Source: Coemansia sp. RSA 1804 (Eukaryota > Kickxellomycota > Kickxellomycetes > Kickxellales > Kickxellaceae). Taken from it: DNA of 12,815 bases. Positions 1 to 9,560 of this stretch are shown one piece after another. The notes under the pieces are model-generated. The model ran no database searches. It was not told the origin of the DNA and saw only the letters and a program-made list of their open reading frames with translations. The first letter of the stretch is position 1. Each line of letters starts with the position of its first letter. The stretch lies in the NCBI GenBank assembly GCA_027578815.1, contig JANBTH010000675.1, positions 1 through 12,815 on the forward strand. The letters are read 5' to 3'. The position numbers and the translations under genes are program-made.

Positions 1-23
1 AGCGACTGACCTCTGCGCGACTG

Positions 24-2168
24 ATGCGAAGGTACTCGATGCCTGAGCTTGTGGCGCTGGTTGGTGCGTTTAGCGACACACATGCTGAGGTTCTGCAGAA
101 ACGGCCGGTGGTGAGTGCCACGGCTGTCGGTGGGTGCTTACGCAGCCAGTGGCATGCTGTTGTTGATCTTATTGATGTCGACCCTGTCTTTTGCGAAGCG
201 CATGGCAGTTCTTTTGACAGCGGCAAAGTGTTGCTAGCACGCACGGATGCCGAGGATGGGTTTGTTGTTGTGGCTCCGGGATCAGACAACGTGGCATTGC
301 TGTTTGCTGTGGACGAAGGAGCGGGCGGCGCCATTAGCGAGCGAATGATTGCGATTCAAGACCAGCTTCATGGCCTAGAGGATGGAACTGGCGTTGCTGA
401 GTATACCACGGATTTTTCGCCATCGTGGCTCGAAAGCTGGGTTTGCTTTGATGATGATCTGTCTGTTGTACCAGCGGAAGAATGCTTGTTCGACGTATCT
501 TTTGACACAATATCTGCTGCTGATCGTAATCCCCCTGATGAAGGATTCTGTGCGCCGGATTCCAGCCCCATCAATCACGCTTCTCAGCTTGCTGACAACG
601 GTCTTCGGGACACACAGCAACCGCTGTCAGCTAACACGATAGAGCACAAAGATGATCCGGTGGATGATCATACACTAGAGTCGTGGTATGCGAGTATATA
701 TCTGCAAATTATTCCTGAAACTGCACCGCAGCTTGGTTCCGCAGTGGATGTATTGGCCTGTCTTGTTGATTCACAAGCAGTCAGTGTTAGACAGATAGCC
801 GAATGCGTGCTTCTTGGTAGCTTGGCAATTGAGGATGCTTTTGAAATGCCTGATGCAAATAGTACAGCTGACAAAGAGCAGCAGTGCGGTTCCGACGATA
901 GAGGAAAATTTACAGAGATGCGACAGAAGACACTAAAGTGTTTCTCTGAGAATGGTAGAAATAGCGAAGCGGCGAAACGCATGTGGCATATTCACGAGTG
1001 CCAGCTTCAAGTGCTGCTGCACCTCGTGTGTCTTGCCAATGTGCAACATTTGGGCGGTAGTGCTGAAGAGGCTGACGAGGCGCTACGCGATAGACTTGCT
1101 GAGAGTCTGCGGGACCTGGTGGACTTGCTGTGCATATGGGCATCAGTCGATGGCCCCGGAATGGGCGGTAATGAGGCGGCTAACGATCTAGCCGCGGCGT
1201 TTGTGGGTGGCCCGGATGTTGCCAGATTTGCTGGCTCGTTAATCGAGACCGTCGAGGAGCTGCGCATCCAGTGCGGGTGGATACCGCCGCCGCAAACGCC
1301 AGCAGCAAATCCATTGACGGAATTCAGCGAAGGCAGGAGGCGCAAAGGCACGACACCACGCCGAATCAGCAAACGCATGGACGAACGCTCTGAGGTGATT
1401 GTGCGTCAGCGCGGATCTTCAACAAAGAACATCTCGTCGCGCAGGATTGCCCGGCATCTGGAAGAGCTTATTTGCGGTCCAACCAAAGCGACGGGTGCAT
1501 CGTCGACGAAACATACGGCTGTAAACAGAACAGGCTCGGCCGGTTCCTCACATGTAAACCACAATGTTCAGCTGAAGCTACCTGTGCATCTTATGCGCCA
1601 GATTAAAAGCGAGGTTGTGATGACACTGCGTCCTGCTGGTCTACAGCCTACCTCGGTCGCCAAAGAACATGCAAATGTTATCACAGTTGCAAGCAACTCT
1701 GGCCGCGCATTGCATGCAAGACGCCAGAGCGAAGGCCGTCCAGGATGCGGAAAACACACGGCGATGCCGGATCTTGCGTCTCGTAGGAGAACCGTCTTTG
1801 GTACAAATGTGAGTGTGCGCGACGACGGAAAGCAAACCCAGCAGAATAATGGTACTGGTTTGCAGACGCCCAAGATGAAGCGCCAGCGCACGGGTGGCGA
1901 GTCAGACATGGCTGACGCCGGCAGTCCGTCTATGCTGTTCTCGTCGCCATCACGTCGTGCTGCCAGTCACTTCATTTATGGATCCGATGACAGCGACGGC
2001 GAGGAATCTGACGATCTATCAATACTGGAGCAGAGCCCATTGCTGCGGCACACGATGCGCTACCCATCTGGCCAACGGCGGCAAGGGCAGCAGCATGAGC
2101 AGCACCAACAACACGAGGCGCTCCATTCTTCCTCGCCTAGTAACTCCCGCCGAGCACTAGAGTTTTGA
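24..2168 (+). CDS. Sld3/Treslin-like DNA replication initiation factor, possibly 5'-incomplete
   Basis: This is a 714-residue protein counted from the ATG at 24. The frame is open back to base 3 with no stop, so a start left of the window is possible. Residues about 315-470 resemble the Sld3/Treslin domain: a helix containing ECQLQVLLHL (from E325), an acidic helical stretch, then IQCGWIPPP (415-423) followed by a strongly basic RRRK/TTPRR/SKR block. Proteins of this family bind Cdc45 and, when CDK-phosphorylated, bind Dpb11/TopBP1 to load the CMG helicase at origins in the nucleus. The tail (about 470-714) is low-complexity and basic, with CDK-type sites at T444-P, T615-P, S634-P and S641-P-S-R, and ends in a Gln/His-rich stretch. 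The N-terminal 300 residues are acidic and not recognised. No intron is needed. The family call rests on remembered motif similarity, not alignment; a different nuclear disordered protein remains possible. Confidence 0.6.
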   Translation: MRRYSMPELVALVGAFSDTHAEVLQKRPVVSATAVGGCLRSQWHAVVDLIDVDPVFCEAHGSSFDSGKVLLARTDAEDGFVVVAPGSDNVALLFAVDEGAGGAISERMIAIQDQLHGLEDGTGVAEYTTDFSPSWLESWVCFDDDLSVVPAEECLFDVSFDTISAADRNPPDEGFCAPDSSPINHASQLADNGLRDTQQPLSANTIEHKDDPVDDHTLESWYASIYLQIIPETAPQLGSAVDVLACLVDSQAVSVRQIAECVLLGSLAIEDAFEMPDANSTADKEQQCGSDDRGKFTEMRQKTLKCFSENGRNSEAAKRMWHIHECQLQVLLHLVCLANVQHLGGSAEEADEALRDRLAESLRDLVDLLCIWASVDGPGMGGNEAANDLAAAFVGGPDVARFAGSLIETVEELRIQCGWIPPPQTPAANPLTEFSEGRRRKGTTPRRISKRMDERSEVIVRQRGSSTKNISSRRIARHLEELICGPTKATGASSTKHTAVNRTGSAGSSHVNHNVQLKLPVHLMRQIKSEVVMTLRPAGLQPTSVAKEHANVITVASNSGRALHARRQSEGRPGCGKHTAMPDLASRRRTVFGTNVSVRDDGKQTQQNNGTGLQTPKMKRQRTGGESDMADAGSPSMLFSSPSRRAASHFIYGSDDSDGEESDDLSILEQSPLLRHTMRYPSGQRRQGQQHEQHQQHEALHSSSPSNSRRALEF

Positions 2169-2326
2169 ACTACAATGGCAGTTGCTGGCCTTGTCAAATG
2201 CAACTCTTTCCCTACATCCAGGCAGGGCAGTAGCCCTTCATTTCTATGTATTTGTCGCCACATGTAGTAGGTTGTATTGATTTCTCTGCGATCCACACAT
2301 ATTGTATGTGCACAAATTGTCTCAAA

Positions 2327-2332
2327 AATAAA
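2327..2332 (+). terminator. Putative poly(A) signal AATAAA for the Sld3-like gene
   Basis: AATAAA within CTCAAAAATAAAACAAG, about 160 bases downstream of the TGA at 2166-2168. It is the only exact hexamer noticed in this gap. Confidence 0.45.
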
Positions 2333-2512
2333 ACAAGTATCTTTGACACTTGCGACCCGGAATTATACTCTCGCATTGTTACACTTTATGGACAAAACCC
2401 TGGTGGCTTTCGTATTCCCTGTTTTCTGAGTCTATTACATTGCTGCGGTACCAAGGCCAGCAAAAGCTAGAATAAGAGACATTCCTCTTGCTTGCTCAGT
2501 AGAGAACATTGC

Positions 2513-2522
2513 TATTTATAAG
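2513..2522 (+). promoter_or_regulatory. TATA-like element upstream of the acyltransferase gene
   Basis: TATTTATAAG lies about 90 bases before the ATG at 2611. That spacing allows a transcription start near 2545-2555 and a leader of about 60 bases, which is pyrimidine- and A-rich. The position supports the ATG at 2611 as the true start. Assigned by sequence resemblance only. Confidence 0.35.
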
Positions 2523-2610
2523 GCAAGAACGTAGCACCCCCGGATACCCAAACATCTCAAGCATAAACACATTAACATTTTCTCGTTTATTATTGCATAC
2601 TACCAGAAAT

Positions 2611-4044
2611 ATGACCAATCTCATTGAACCCGATACTGCTGGCGAACACAGGTTCCCAGTGACCAACAACCTGTCGTACATGTACCAGCTCTACTGCTCA
2701 TACATTCTTCTTTTCAGGAACACCGATGCCTGTGCAGACTTTATGAGCGCAGGAATTCTGCAACAGGGTCTGCAGATGTTGGTGCGCTCGCATTACCGGC
2801 CTGTTGCCGGATGGTACGAGGTATGTGGCGACAAAATAGAGTCTGTATATGACGACCAGACATTCAACGACCCGCCGTTTTCCAAGCAGGAGCTGGATAT
2901 TGAGTTTGATGAGCTAGCCAAGCATGTTAATGACAGCAACGAGACGCTGCTTGTGCCAGATGCTCCAGCGGGGCTTATCTCGAAGGAAACACGCAAGGAT
3001 TTGCCAATGTTTTTGGTCAAGGCCACGTACCTGAGCTCAAACAAAGGAATGGCGCTGGGCGTCAAGTACCACCACTCTCTGTTTGACGGTGCCTCGTTCT
3101 GGCCTTTTATGAACAACTGGGCATATGTGTGCAAGACAATAGTGGATGGACAAGGGGCACCATCCTCATCCGACACTGTTGATATCCCGTTTCCGCCGGT
3201 CTTTGGATTCCCAGACCTCGAGGGCACTCAGCAGGAGGAGGACGTACAAACACCCAAGCAGTTTGCGCATCCAGAGTACGAGCTTGTTCCCCCAGAAAAC
3301 TGCTTCAAGGAGTTCCAGGCATGCGGCGATACGATGAAGGAAACAAGGATGCGCATCGAGGTTGCCGAGCAGCATGAGATCCGCGCATCCGCCAAGATCG
3401 CCGGCGTTTCGTTCATTTCAATGCTCAGCGCCCTCCTTTGGAAGGAGGTCAACCGCCTGCGCCTAGTGGCTAAGCCAGGCGTGGGATCCGAAAGGTCGCT
3501 GTACACCTGCACAGTCAACCCGCGTGCCGCCCTTGGGCTGCCAGCCAATCTGTGCGCCAGCCCTGTCCTCAACTCCGCCGTAACACGGTCAGTTGCCGAA
3601 ATCGCACAGTTCGAAACCAACGACCTAGCCGTACTGGTGAACCAGACCATTGACCAGTGCAATTCATCCGAATATATGCGTAGCTCCATCCGCTTTCTGC
3701 TTGCTCATCGCGCACACGAGCTCGATGACGAGAGAAACGGACGTATGCCTGATAAGAAGTTGATGCTCGTGTACATTTGCCCGGCAGCCGTAAAGTGCAC
3801 GGTATCGTCCAGCCGCACTTTCCCTATCTACCATACCGACTTTGGGTTTGGGTCGCCTGCTTATGTCCGGCCCCCGTATCTGCCATTCGATGGGTGCTGG
3901 CGCATCTGGCCGACGCCCGAGTCGGCTGCTGGCGTTGCTCCCGGGTCTGCTGTTGTCAAGGAGGCGCCCATTGAGATATACCTTACTCAGCCAGAGTACA
4001 TTGATCCTGCAGAGTCGCCGCTGATAAGCAGATTCCTTGTGTAA
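2611..4044 (+). CDS. BAHD / trichothecene 3-O-acetyltransferase-like acyltransferase
   Basis: This 477-residue protein has the size expected of the plant/fungal transferase family (BAHD-type, Pfam Transferase). These soluble enzymes move an acyl group from a CoA thioester to a hydroxyl or amine of a small molecule. Two signatures are visible. The catalytic HxxxD is H155-S-L-F-D159, set in YHHSLFDGASFWPF. The structural DFGxG is D410-F-G-F-G414; plant enzymes usually have Trp at the fourth position, here it is Phe. A family-typical N-terminal region includes SHYRPVAGWYE, and a mid-protein LLWKEVNRLR helix precedes NPRAALGLPANL. The start chosen is the first ATG in frame; the frame continues upstream only from a TTG and would overlap the TATA-like element. 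There is no signal peptide, membrane segment or intron. No neighbouring gene looks like a pathway partner, so the substrate is unknown. The family is clear; the specific product is not. Confidence 0.85.
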   Translation: MTNLIEPDTAGEHRFPVTNNLSYMYQLYCSYILLFRNTDACADFMSAGILQQGLQMLVRSHYRPVAGWYEVCGDKIESVYDDQTFNDPPFSKQELDIEFDELAKHVNDSNETLLVPDAPAGLISKETRKDLPMFLVKATYLSSNKGMALGVKYHHSLFDGASFWPFMNNWAYVCKTIVDGQGAPSSSDTVDIPFPPVFGFPDLEGTQQEEDVQTPKQFAHPEYELVPPENCFKEFQACGDTMKETRMRIEVAEQHEIRASAKIAGVSFISMLSALLWKEVNRLRLVAKPGVGSERSLYTCTVNPRAALGLPANLCASPVLNSAVTRSVAEIAQFETNDLAVLVNQTIDQCNSSEYMRSSIRFLLAHRAHELDDERNGRMPDKKLMLVYICPAAVKCTVSSSRTFPIYHTDFGFGSPAYVRPPYLPFDGCWRIWPTPESAAGVAPGSAVVKEAPIEIYLTQPEYIDPAESPLISRFLV

Positions 4045-4688
4045 GAGTTTAACTGCTATTAGTTAAGGGGTTTCGATCCCTGTTATGTTTTGGCAATATT
4101 CCATCTTTGTGGCTTCGGAGGAGCTGGTCCAACATTTGCTTGTAGGCTTGCTAGCTTGTAATTGTAAGCCAAGCGCAACAAATCCCAGCTTTCTCCGTTC
4201 CCCATTGTTGGGTAACAAAGACTGCTGATCAATAAATGCTGATTACATCCCGCTCTTGATCTCTAGTTTGCTGGAGATAATATTATTATTAATTGTACAG
4301 CGTTTGATTGATTGGGCATCTTTTTTTTATTTTTTTACCCAGTAAGCAAAAAAAATTTCCACTTGCTAAACAACGAGGAATCAAAAATGAACTAGAAAAA
4401 CAAAAAGTAACAAAAATGCTTTTTCATGCTCCTTTAGTTTCGGTTTGTTGTTTTGTATTCAACCTACACTTATATTTAGACTTTATTCAGAGAATTCAGG
4501 TTGTATTCCATGTTTCTTTTAAATTTATAACTCTTTCTTCCATTCGATAAAAAGGAAAACAATTCTTTGTAACAAAAAAAACAAGGGCTTGCAGAGTCGG
4601 TTTGAAGGATAAAAGCTCCGCCTTCTTTTTCTACTCGCGACACTCTTTGTCCTGAAGACTTGTTTCCCACCATTCCTCCTCGTCAAGA
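4045..4688. other. Intergenic: 3' UTR of the acyltransferase gene and RPO41 promoter/leader
   Basis: This is a 644-base gap. The first part holds the acyltransferase 3' end with a poly(A) signal. Bases about 4265-4580 are markedly AT-rich, with runs of T (4320-4336) and A. Nearer RPO41 the sequence turns pyrimidine-rich (about 4615-4685), with a weak GATAAAA at 4608-4614, about 75 bases before the ATG. Short frames in the AT-rich part are low-complexity and I do not consider them genes. Confidence 0.55.
4231..4236 (+). terminator. Putative poly(A) signal AATAAA for the acyltransferase gene
   Basis: AATAAA in GATCAATAAATGC, about 187 bases after the TAA at 4042-4044. Confidence 0.45.
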
Positions 4689-7600
4689 ATGAGTCAGCTT
4701 ATGCTAAGAGCGGTTCGATCCTTTGGATCCTCAATGCACAGCAGACCGTCTGCATTGTGGCATTCACGGTCGCCAATAGCAGCTCTACCACGGTTATTGG
4801 AACACAGACTGCATGCGCTGCCCGCAGGCTTTGCTCACAGGCGGCATTTTACTGAAAAGCCGACTCTGCGCAGTGCTCAGGCAGCCATGGCAGAGGCCGA
4901 TGACCAAAGTCTGCTGTTGCCGAGCTCAGACAATGACTTGGTGAGCACAAATATCCCGACCGACGAGAGCGGACTGGAGCATTATATACAAACCGGAAGG
5001 ACGCTTACCGAGCAGCTGGCCACCATGTATGCATGTCTGAGCAACGGCAACATCGAAAGCGCACAGCGCATGTTCAATGGTCTGTATCGTCTGTATCCAG
5101 AAGCCATGAGGAGCGCCGCCGACGTTACCGTTCATAATGAAATTATCCACAGTCTTCTCAACGCCTGCCCGCAACCGATGACCATGGACACGCTCGTGTG
5201 GTACGACAAGATGGAGAAGCAGTACGCCGTCCGCCCAAACCACAACACATTTGCAATCATGATCAGCGGCTTTATCAAGTAAGTTTTCTCTCATACTTAT
5301 CAACCACAATGCGCTTTGCTGGGCATGCTCTACATGCTGCAAACTAGACCACTTGTGGCGTACCATGATTATCCTATACATTCGCTAACCAGCCCGCTTC
5401 TTGTGCTTTTTATCCATTTTCTTTTGTAGCTGCAACATGCGCAATGTTGCGTTGGTGCTTATGAAGGAGATGCAGCGCCATGGTTATAGCTTTCACAACA
5501 TGCTTCTCAGCTCGCACCTGACTGACAATGATATTGAAAATGTGAAGAATCTTGCGCGTACGATTGCATCTGAGGGATCGGAGGACAGCGGGCTTGCAGA
5601 AAAGATTCTTCAGGCTGTGGAGGAGGCCGAGATGGAACTGACCAACATTTCATCTGAAAGCGCCGACAAGTCAGTTGACCAAGATGGCTCCGAATCTAAC
5701 ACCGCTTTTGTAAACGGTCTTGACATTGCCGAGGACCGCAGCTACGACTCGTCACAAACTCGGGCCATTCCGATTGAAAGAGATACTGTGCTTAGAAATG
5801 AGCTGAAGGCGGCTCAGCTTGTGTCTACCAATGTGAGTGGAGTCAACCAGCTCAAGAGTACGCTTAAGACACTTTACGAGAACGATCTGAAAGGCTACAA
5901 TCTGCAGGTCAAGGTTGAGCGTGACTCCTACGATGCAGCCCTCGCACAGTTTCGTGAAATAAATAAGGGCCGGGGCGATCCATTGCTTTCGGGTAATGTG
6001 GCCAAAATTCGGGCGTTTTCTGCATCCTGGATGCCCCAGCTTGAAGCTCTTATCGAGGAAGAGCAGGAGCGCTGCAGAAATGCTGCAGAGCAACGTACGG
6101 GTGATCGTGTGCGCGCCCATTACGGCGAGTTTTTCCGAATGCTAGATGCCCCCAAGATCGCTATCATTACCATAATGACTTCACTGCGTATGTTGGCTAA
6201 CACAATGATGGGAAAGGCTGGTGCTTCTGATGACCATTCGTCGAGTAATGAAGTGAAGGTTTCGGCTATTACGTCTGCTATTAGCACTGCCATACACGAC
6301 GAGATCAAAATGGAGCGTATCAAGAAGCGCAACAACCGACATATTCTTGGGCGCAACGTCAGCATTGCCAAGCTTGCAAATTCGGGCAAGCTGTTTAACC
6401 ATGCCGTTAGACGCGCCAAGGCCAAGGAAATCCGCGAGACGACTGTTGACATATCGTGGATTGACAACTGGAGCTCAGATATTAAGGTTCGGATTGGGTC
6501 ACTTTTGATATCTATGCTTATTGAGGTTGCACGAGTTCCAGAGACCTTTAACGATCCAGATACTCACGCAGTGTCGAAGCGCATGGTGCCAGCCTTAAAG
6601 CACGAGAGAGTATTTCTAAAGGGCCGCCAACGTGGCATCATCGTCCCTCATTCCGTTCTGCGCGACATGTTTGCCAAGGAGTCGATTATGAACATTGTAA
6701 CTCCCCACCATCTTCCCATGCTTGTCCCGCCGCGTCCGTGGCTGGCCTACAACTCTGGTGGCTATCTGACAAAAAATGAAGCCTGTATGCGAACCAAGGG
6801 TGGAAATGATCAGCTTAAGCTGTTGATGAAGGCATCCAGAGAGGACCGTCTGTGCACCATTTTCTCTGGTCTCGATGCGCTGGGGCAGACACGATGGGCC
6901 GTCAACCACGCCGTCTTTGCTGCTGTTATCAAAGTGTGGAACTCGGGTATCGAGCTGGCTGAGATCCCTGCAAGCAAAGTGGACGCTCCTGAACCAAAGA
7001 AGCCAGATGACTATGACACAAACGCAAAGGCGAAAATTGAGCATAATTACAAGATTAATGAGTGGAGGTCCAAGCGTTCTAATCAGCACTCGTTGCGCTG
7101 TGACTGCAACTATAAGGTCGAGATTGCCAAAGCCTTTTTGAACCACCCGATATACTTTCCCCACAACCTTGACTTCCGCGGTCGTGCCTACCCGATTCCG
7201 CCCCACTTTAATCATCTTGGAAACGATCTTTGCCGCGGCTTTCTTGTCTTCCACGAGGGTCGCCCACTGACCAAGCGTGGGCTGTTTTGGCTCAAGATTC
7301 ACCTGGCAAATGTGGTTGGCAAAGACAAGCTCTCTCACCAGGAGCGCATAGAGTTTGTTGAGGCCCACGAAAAGGATATCTTGGCTTCAGCGGATAATCC
7401 TGTCCCTGACTCGGTTATCAACCAGGATTCAAATGCGCCTCGGCCGTGGTGGTTGGAAGCGGAGTACCCTTGGCAGACCCTGGCGGCTTGCGTTGAATAT
7501 GCGGCAGCCATTCGCTCGCCAAACCCAGAGGAGTATATCAGCCATTTACACATCCACCAGGACGGAACATGTAATGGCCTTCAACATTACGCGGCTATGG

Positions 7601-9402
7601 GGCGCGATAATAAGGGCGCGTGGGAGGTCAACCTCGCACCTTCAGACCGGCCGCAGGACGTGTATTTAGGCATTCTGAACTCTGTTCAGCAAATTATTGA
7701 CGACGACTGCAAAAAGGGTGTCTGGCAGGCGCTTGCTCTTCAGAACAAACTTACTCGCAAGATTGTCAAGCAGACCGTCATGACCAACGTGTACGGAGTA
7801 ACAATAATCGGTGCCAAGGACCAGATTGCAGCACGCTTGCGAGAGCTAGTGGATGATAATGGCGAGCATGTCTTCCAAAGGACTGAGATTAGAAGTTTGG
7901 CGATGTACGTGGCTATGAGGATATTCGATTCTATTGGTGCGATATTCGTCCAGGCACAGCATATCCAGTCCTGGCTGAATGAGTCTGCCAGACGCATTGC
8001 CAAGAGCATGCCAACAGAAGCATTGAACGAGTGGAAACACAGGGTTATAAAAGACAAAGAGTCAAAGCAAAAGTTTACTGCTGCAAAGCGCAAGGCGAAA
8101 AAAGATGGCGACACTATGGACATTGACACGATTCTGGAGATTAGATCGGATCTGGGACCTGGCAGCAGACGGCGGAAGCGTCTGGACAAGCTTTCCACCA
8201 AGCCTATGGCCACAGTTACTTGGACAACGCCTCTGGGCCTGACTGTCACCCAGCCATATCGCAAGTATGTGTCGCGCGTAGTCAACACGCACTTGCAGAA
8301 TATCTCTGTTTACGACACTAACATGCCGTCGCCTGTCAATTCTCAGAAGCAAAAGACCGCCTTTCCACCCAACTTTGTGCACTCGCTTGATGCCTCGCAT
8401 ATGATCATGTCTGCAATTGAATGTAAGATTGCCGGGATGACTTTTGCATCGGTCCATGACTCGTACTGGACACATGCTTGTGATATCGACAGGATGAATG
8501 TTATCTTGCGTGACCAGTTTGTCAAGCTTCATGAGCTTCCTATTATGGAGAATCTTAAAGCGGAGTTTGAGAGTAGATTTGCCGACTACAAGATGCCTGT
8601 AGAGTCCTGGGAATATGTTAGCATTTCATCTTCGAACGCCGATGGCAAGGTCGCGGCCCTAAGTAAAAAAGAGCGGGTGGTGGATGACGACAAAATCTTA
8701 GAGAGTAGATTAGCCGAGTACCACTTGAATGTCTGCGAGGATTCGGATGAACCCCCGCACCAGTCTGATTTGAAGGAAGCAGACACCGGAGCGAGCGCCT
8801 CTCCAGAACAAGGATCTTCTGACGCTGTACCAGAACCCATGGGAGAGCATGTAAAGGTTATCGACTTGGCCAACATCAACATTATTGATCCAAAGCAGGA
8901 TTTGGTTGGCGCAATTAAACAAGAAGACTGCATTGCGTACACACTCGCCGTCAACGCAAATACCAGAACCGCGAAGAGGAATGAAATCACTAGAGAGTAT
9001 AAAAAGAAAATCTTTGCTGTTAGGAAGGCAGCGAAAGCAAAAACCAGTTCCAAGCGCAAAGCCTCCAAGACCGAACCTGCAACTGATACGACACCAGAGC
9101 ATACGAATACAAACAAAAAAGATCCGGCTGTTCTGCAGCTTGAAGCTGAAAGGCGCAGCAAATATGAGGAGATTGATGCAAAGTACATCACCACGCTCGC
9201 ACGGAAGCCAATAATGGTTCCATCATCGTCGCTGAATGCGATGAGATCTCACAGTATAATTAACGACTGGAAGAAGTCAATTGGTGTTTCTGGAAAGTTT
9301 ATTCGGCGTATGGTCTGGATGAACATTGAGTTTGATCCCCTTCCCAAGCAAGGCGATTTTGATATCGGGCAAGTCCGCAACAGTCCATATTTCTTCAGCT
9401 GA
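4689..9402 (+). CDS. RPO41: Mitochondrial DNA-directed RNA polymerase (T7-like, single subunit); join(4689..5278,5430..9402)
   Basis: This polymerase transcribes the mitochondrial genome and primes its replication. Splicing gives 1520 residues. Residues 1-60 form an Arg-rich, initially acid-free targeting sequence (RRHF near 51-54). PPR-like helices follow at about 100-230, spanning the exon junction, then the N-terminal domain (YGEFF at 428). The catalytic half is intact: DFRGR at 778-782; catalytic Asp908 in QDGTCNGLQHYAAM; motif B R973, K974, K977 and Y985 with the same spacing as T7 R627/K631/Y639; motif C HDSYWTHA with H1206 and catalytic D1207. The C-terminus is the canonical PLPKQGDFD...YFFS (about 1500-1520). 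Two insertions stand out: a basic one at about 1062-1120 between motifs B and C, and one of about 210-245 residues between about 1250 and 1498. The ATG at 4689 directly begins the targeting sequence. It probably works with an Mtf1-like factor, not present here. Confidence 0.96.
5279..5429 (+). other. Spliceosomal intron of RPO41 (151 nt, phase 2)
   Basis: The donor GTAAGT is at 5279-5284 and the acceptor TTTTGTAG ends at 5429. A branch-site-like GCTAAC at 5384-5389 has its branch A at 5388, about 41 bases before the acceptor. Splicing joins AA (5277-5278) to C (5430) as an Asn codon, giving the continuous reading ISGFINCNMRNVALVLMKEM, a good PPR-type helix pair, and keeps the downstream polymerase frame. 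Unspliced RNA meets TAA at 5280-5282. Confidence 0.93.
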
Positions 9403-9512
9403 AAGACCAATCTGTTGTCAAAGTCACCGCGCGGGAGTTGTTCAACGCTTGCACTTGATGTAAAACATCTATTATTTGGAATACAAAATGAATTATAGAA
9501 AAACCAGAGTAG

Positions 9513-9522
9513 AATAAATAAA
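9513..9522 (+). terminator. Overlapping AATAAATAAA poly(A) signals for RPO41
   Basis: Two overlapping AATAAA hexamers (9513-9518 and 9517-9522) occur about 110 bases after the RPO41 TGA, followed by a T/G-rich stretch (GTATTTCTTTTGTTCC) as expected downstream of a cleavage site. Confidence 0.6.
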
Positions 9523-9560
9523 ATGTATTTCTTTTGTTCCAATAATGTTTTATTAATTCA

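Larger units (their letters stand above)
2169..2610. other. Intergenic: 3' UTR of the Sld3-like gene and promoter/leader of the acyltransferase gene
   Basis: This 442-base gap lies between two co-directional genes. It contains an AATAAA about 160 bases after the first stop and a TATA-like element about 90 bases before the next ATG. The short frames here begin at non-ATG codons or have no recognisable content. No RNA gene was seen. Confidence 0.6.

Noticed and set aside
668..982. Antisense frames within the Sld3-like gene
   Set aside because: They are shadows of the long plus-strand frame, with Ser/Cys-rich translations and no domain.
2509..2610. In-frame extension of the acyltransferase upstream of 2611
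   Set aside because: It would start at TTG, overlaps the TATA-like element, and the extra residues do not match the family; the first ATG gives the expected 477 residues.
4069..4080. tRNA T-arm / Pol III B-box-like sequence GGTTTCGATCCC
   Set aside because: No matching acceptor stem, D-arm or anticodon arm could be placed around it; it lies in a 3' UTR.
4308..4550. 80-codon plus-strand frame in the AT-rich gap
   Set aside because: It starts at TTG, consists of Phe/Lys/Leu low-complexity residues from AT-rich DNA, and has no recognisable domain.
5401..5429. Start of the RPO41 second exon as an independent gene
   Set aside because: The frame begins at a TTG inside the intron; good splice sites join it in frame to the exon with the targeting sequence and PPR start.
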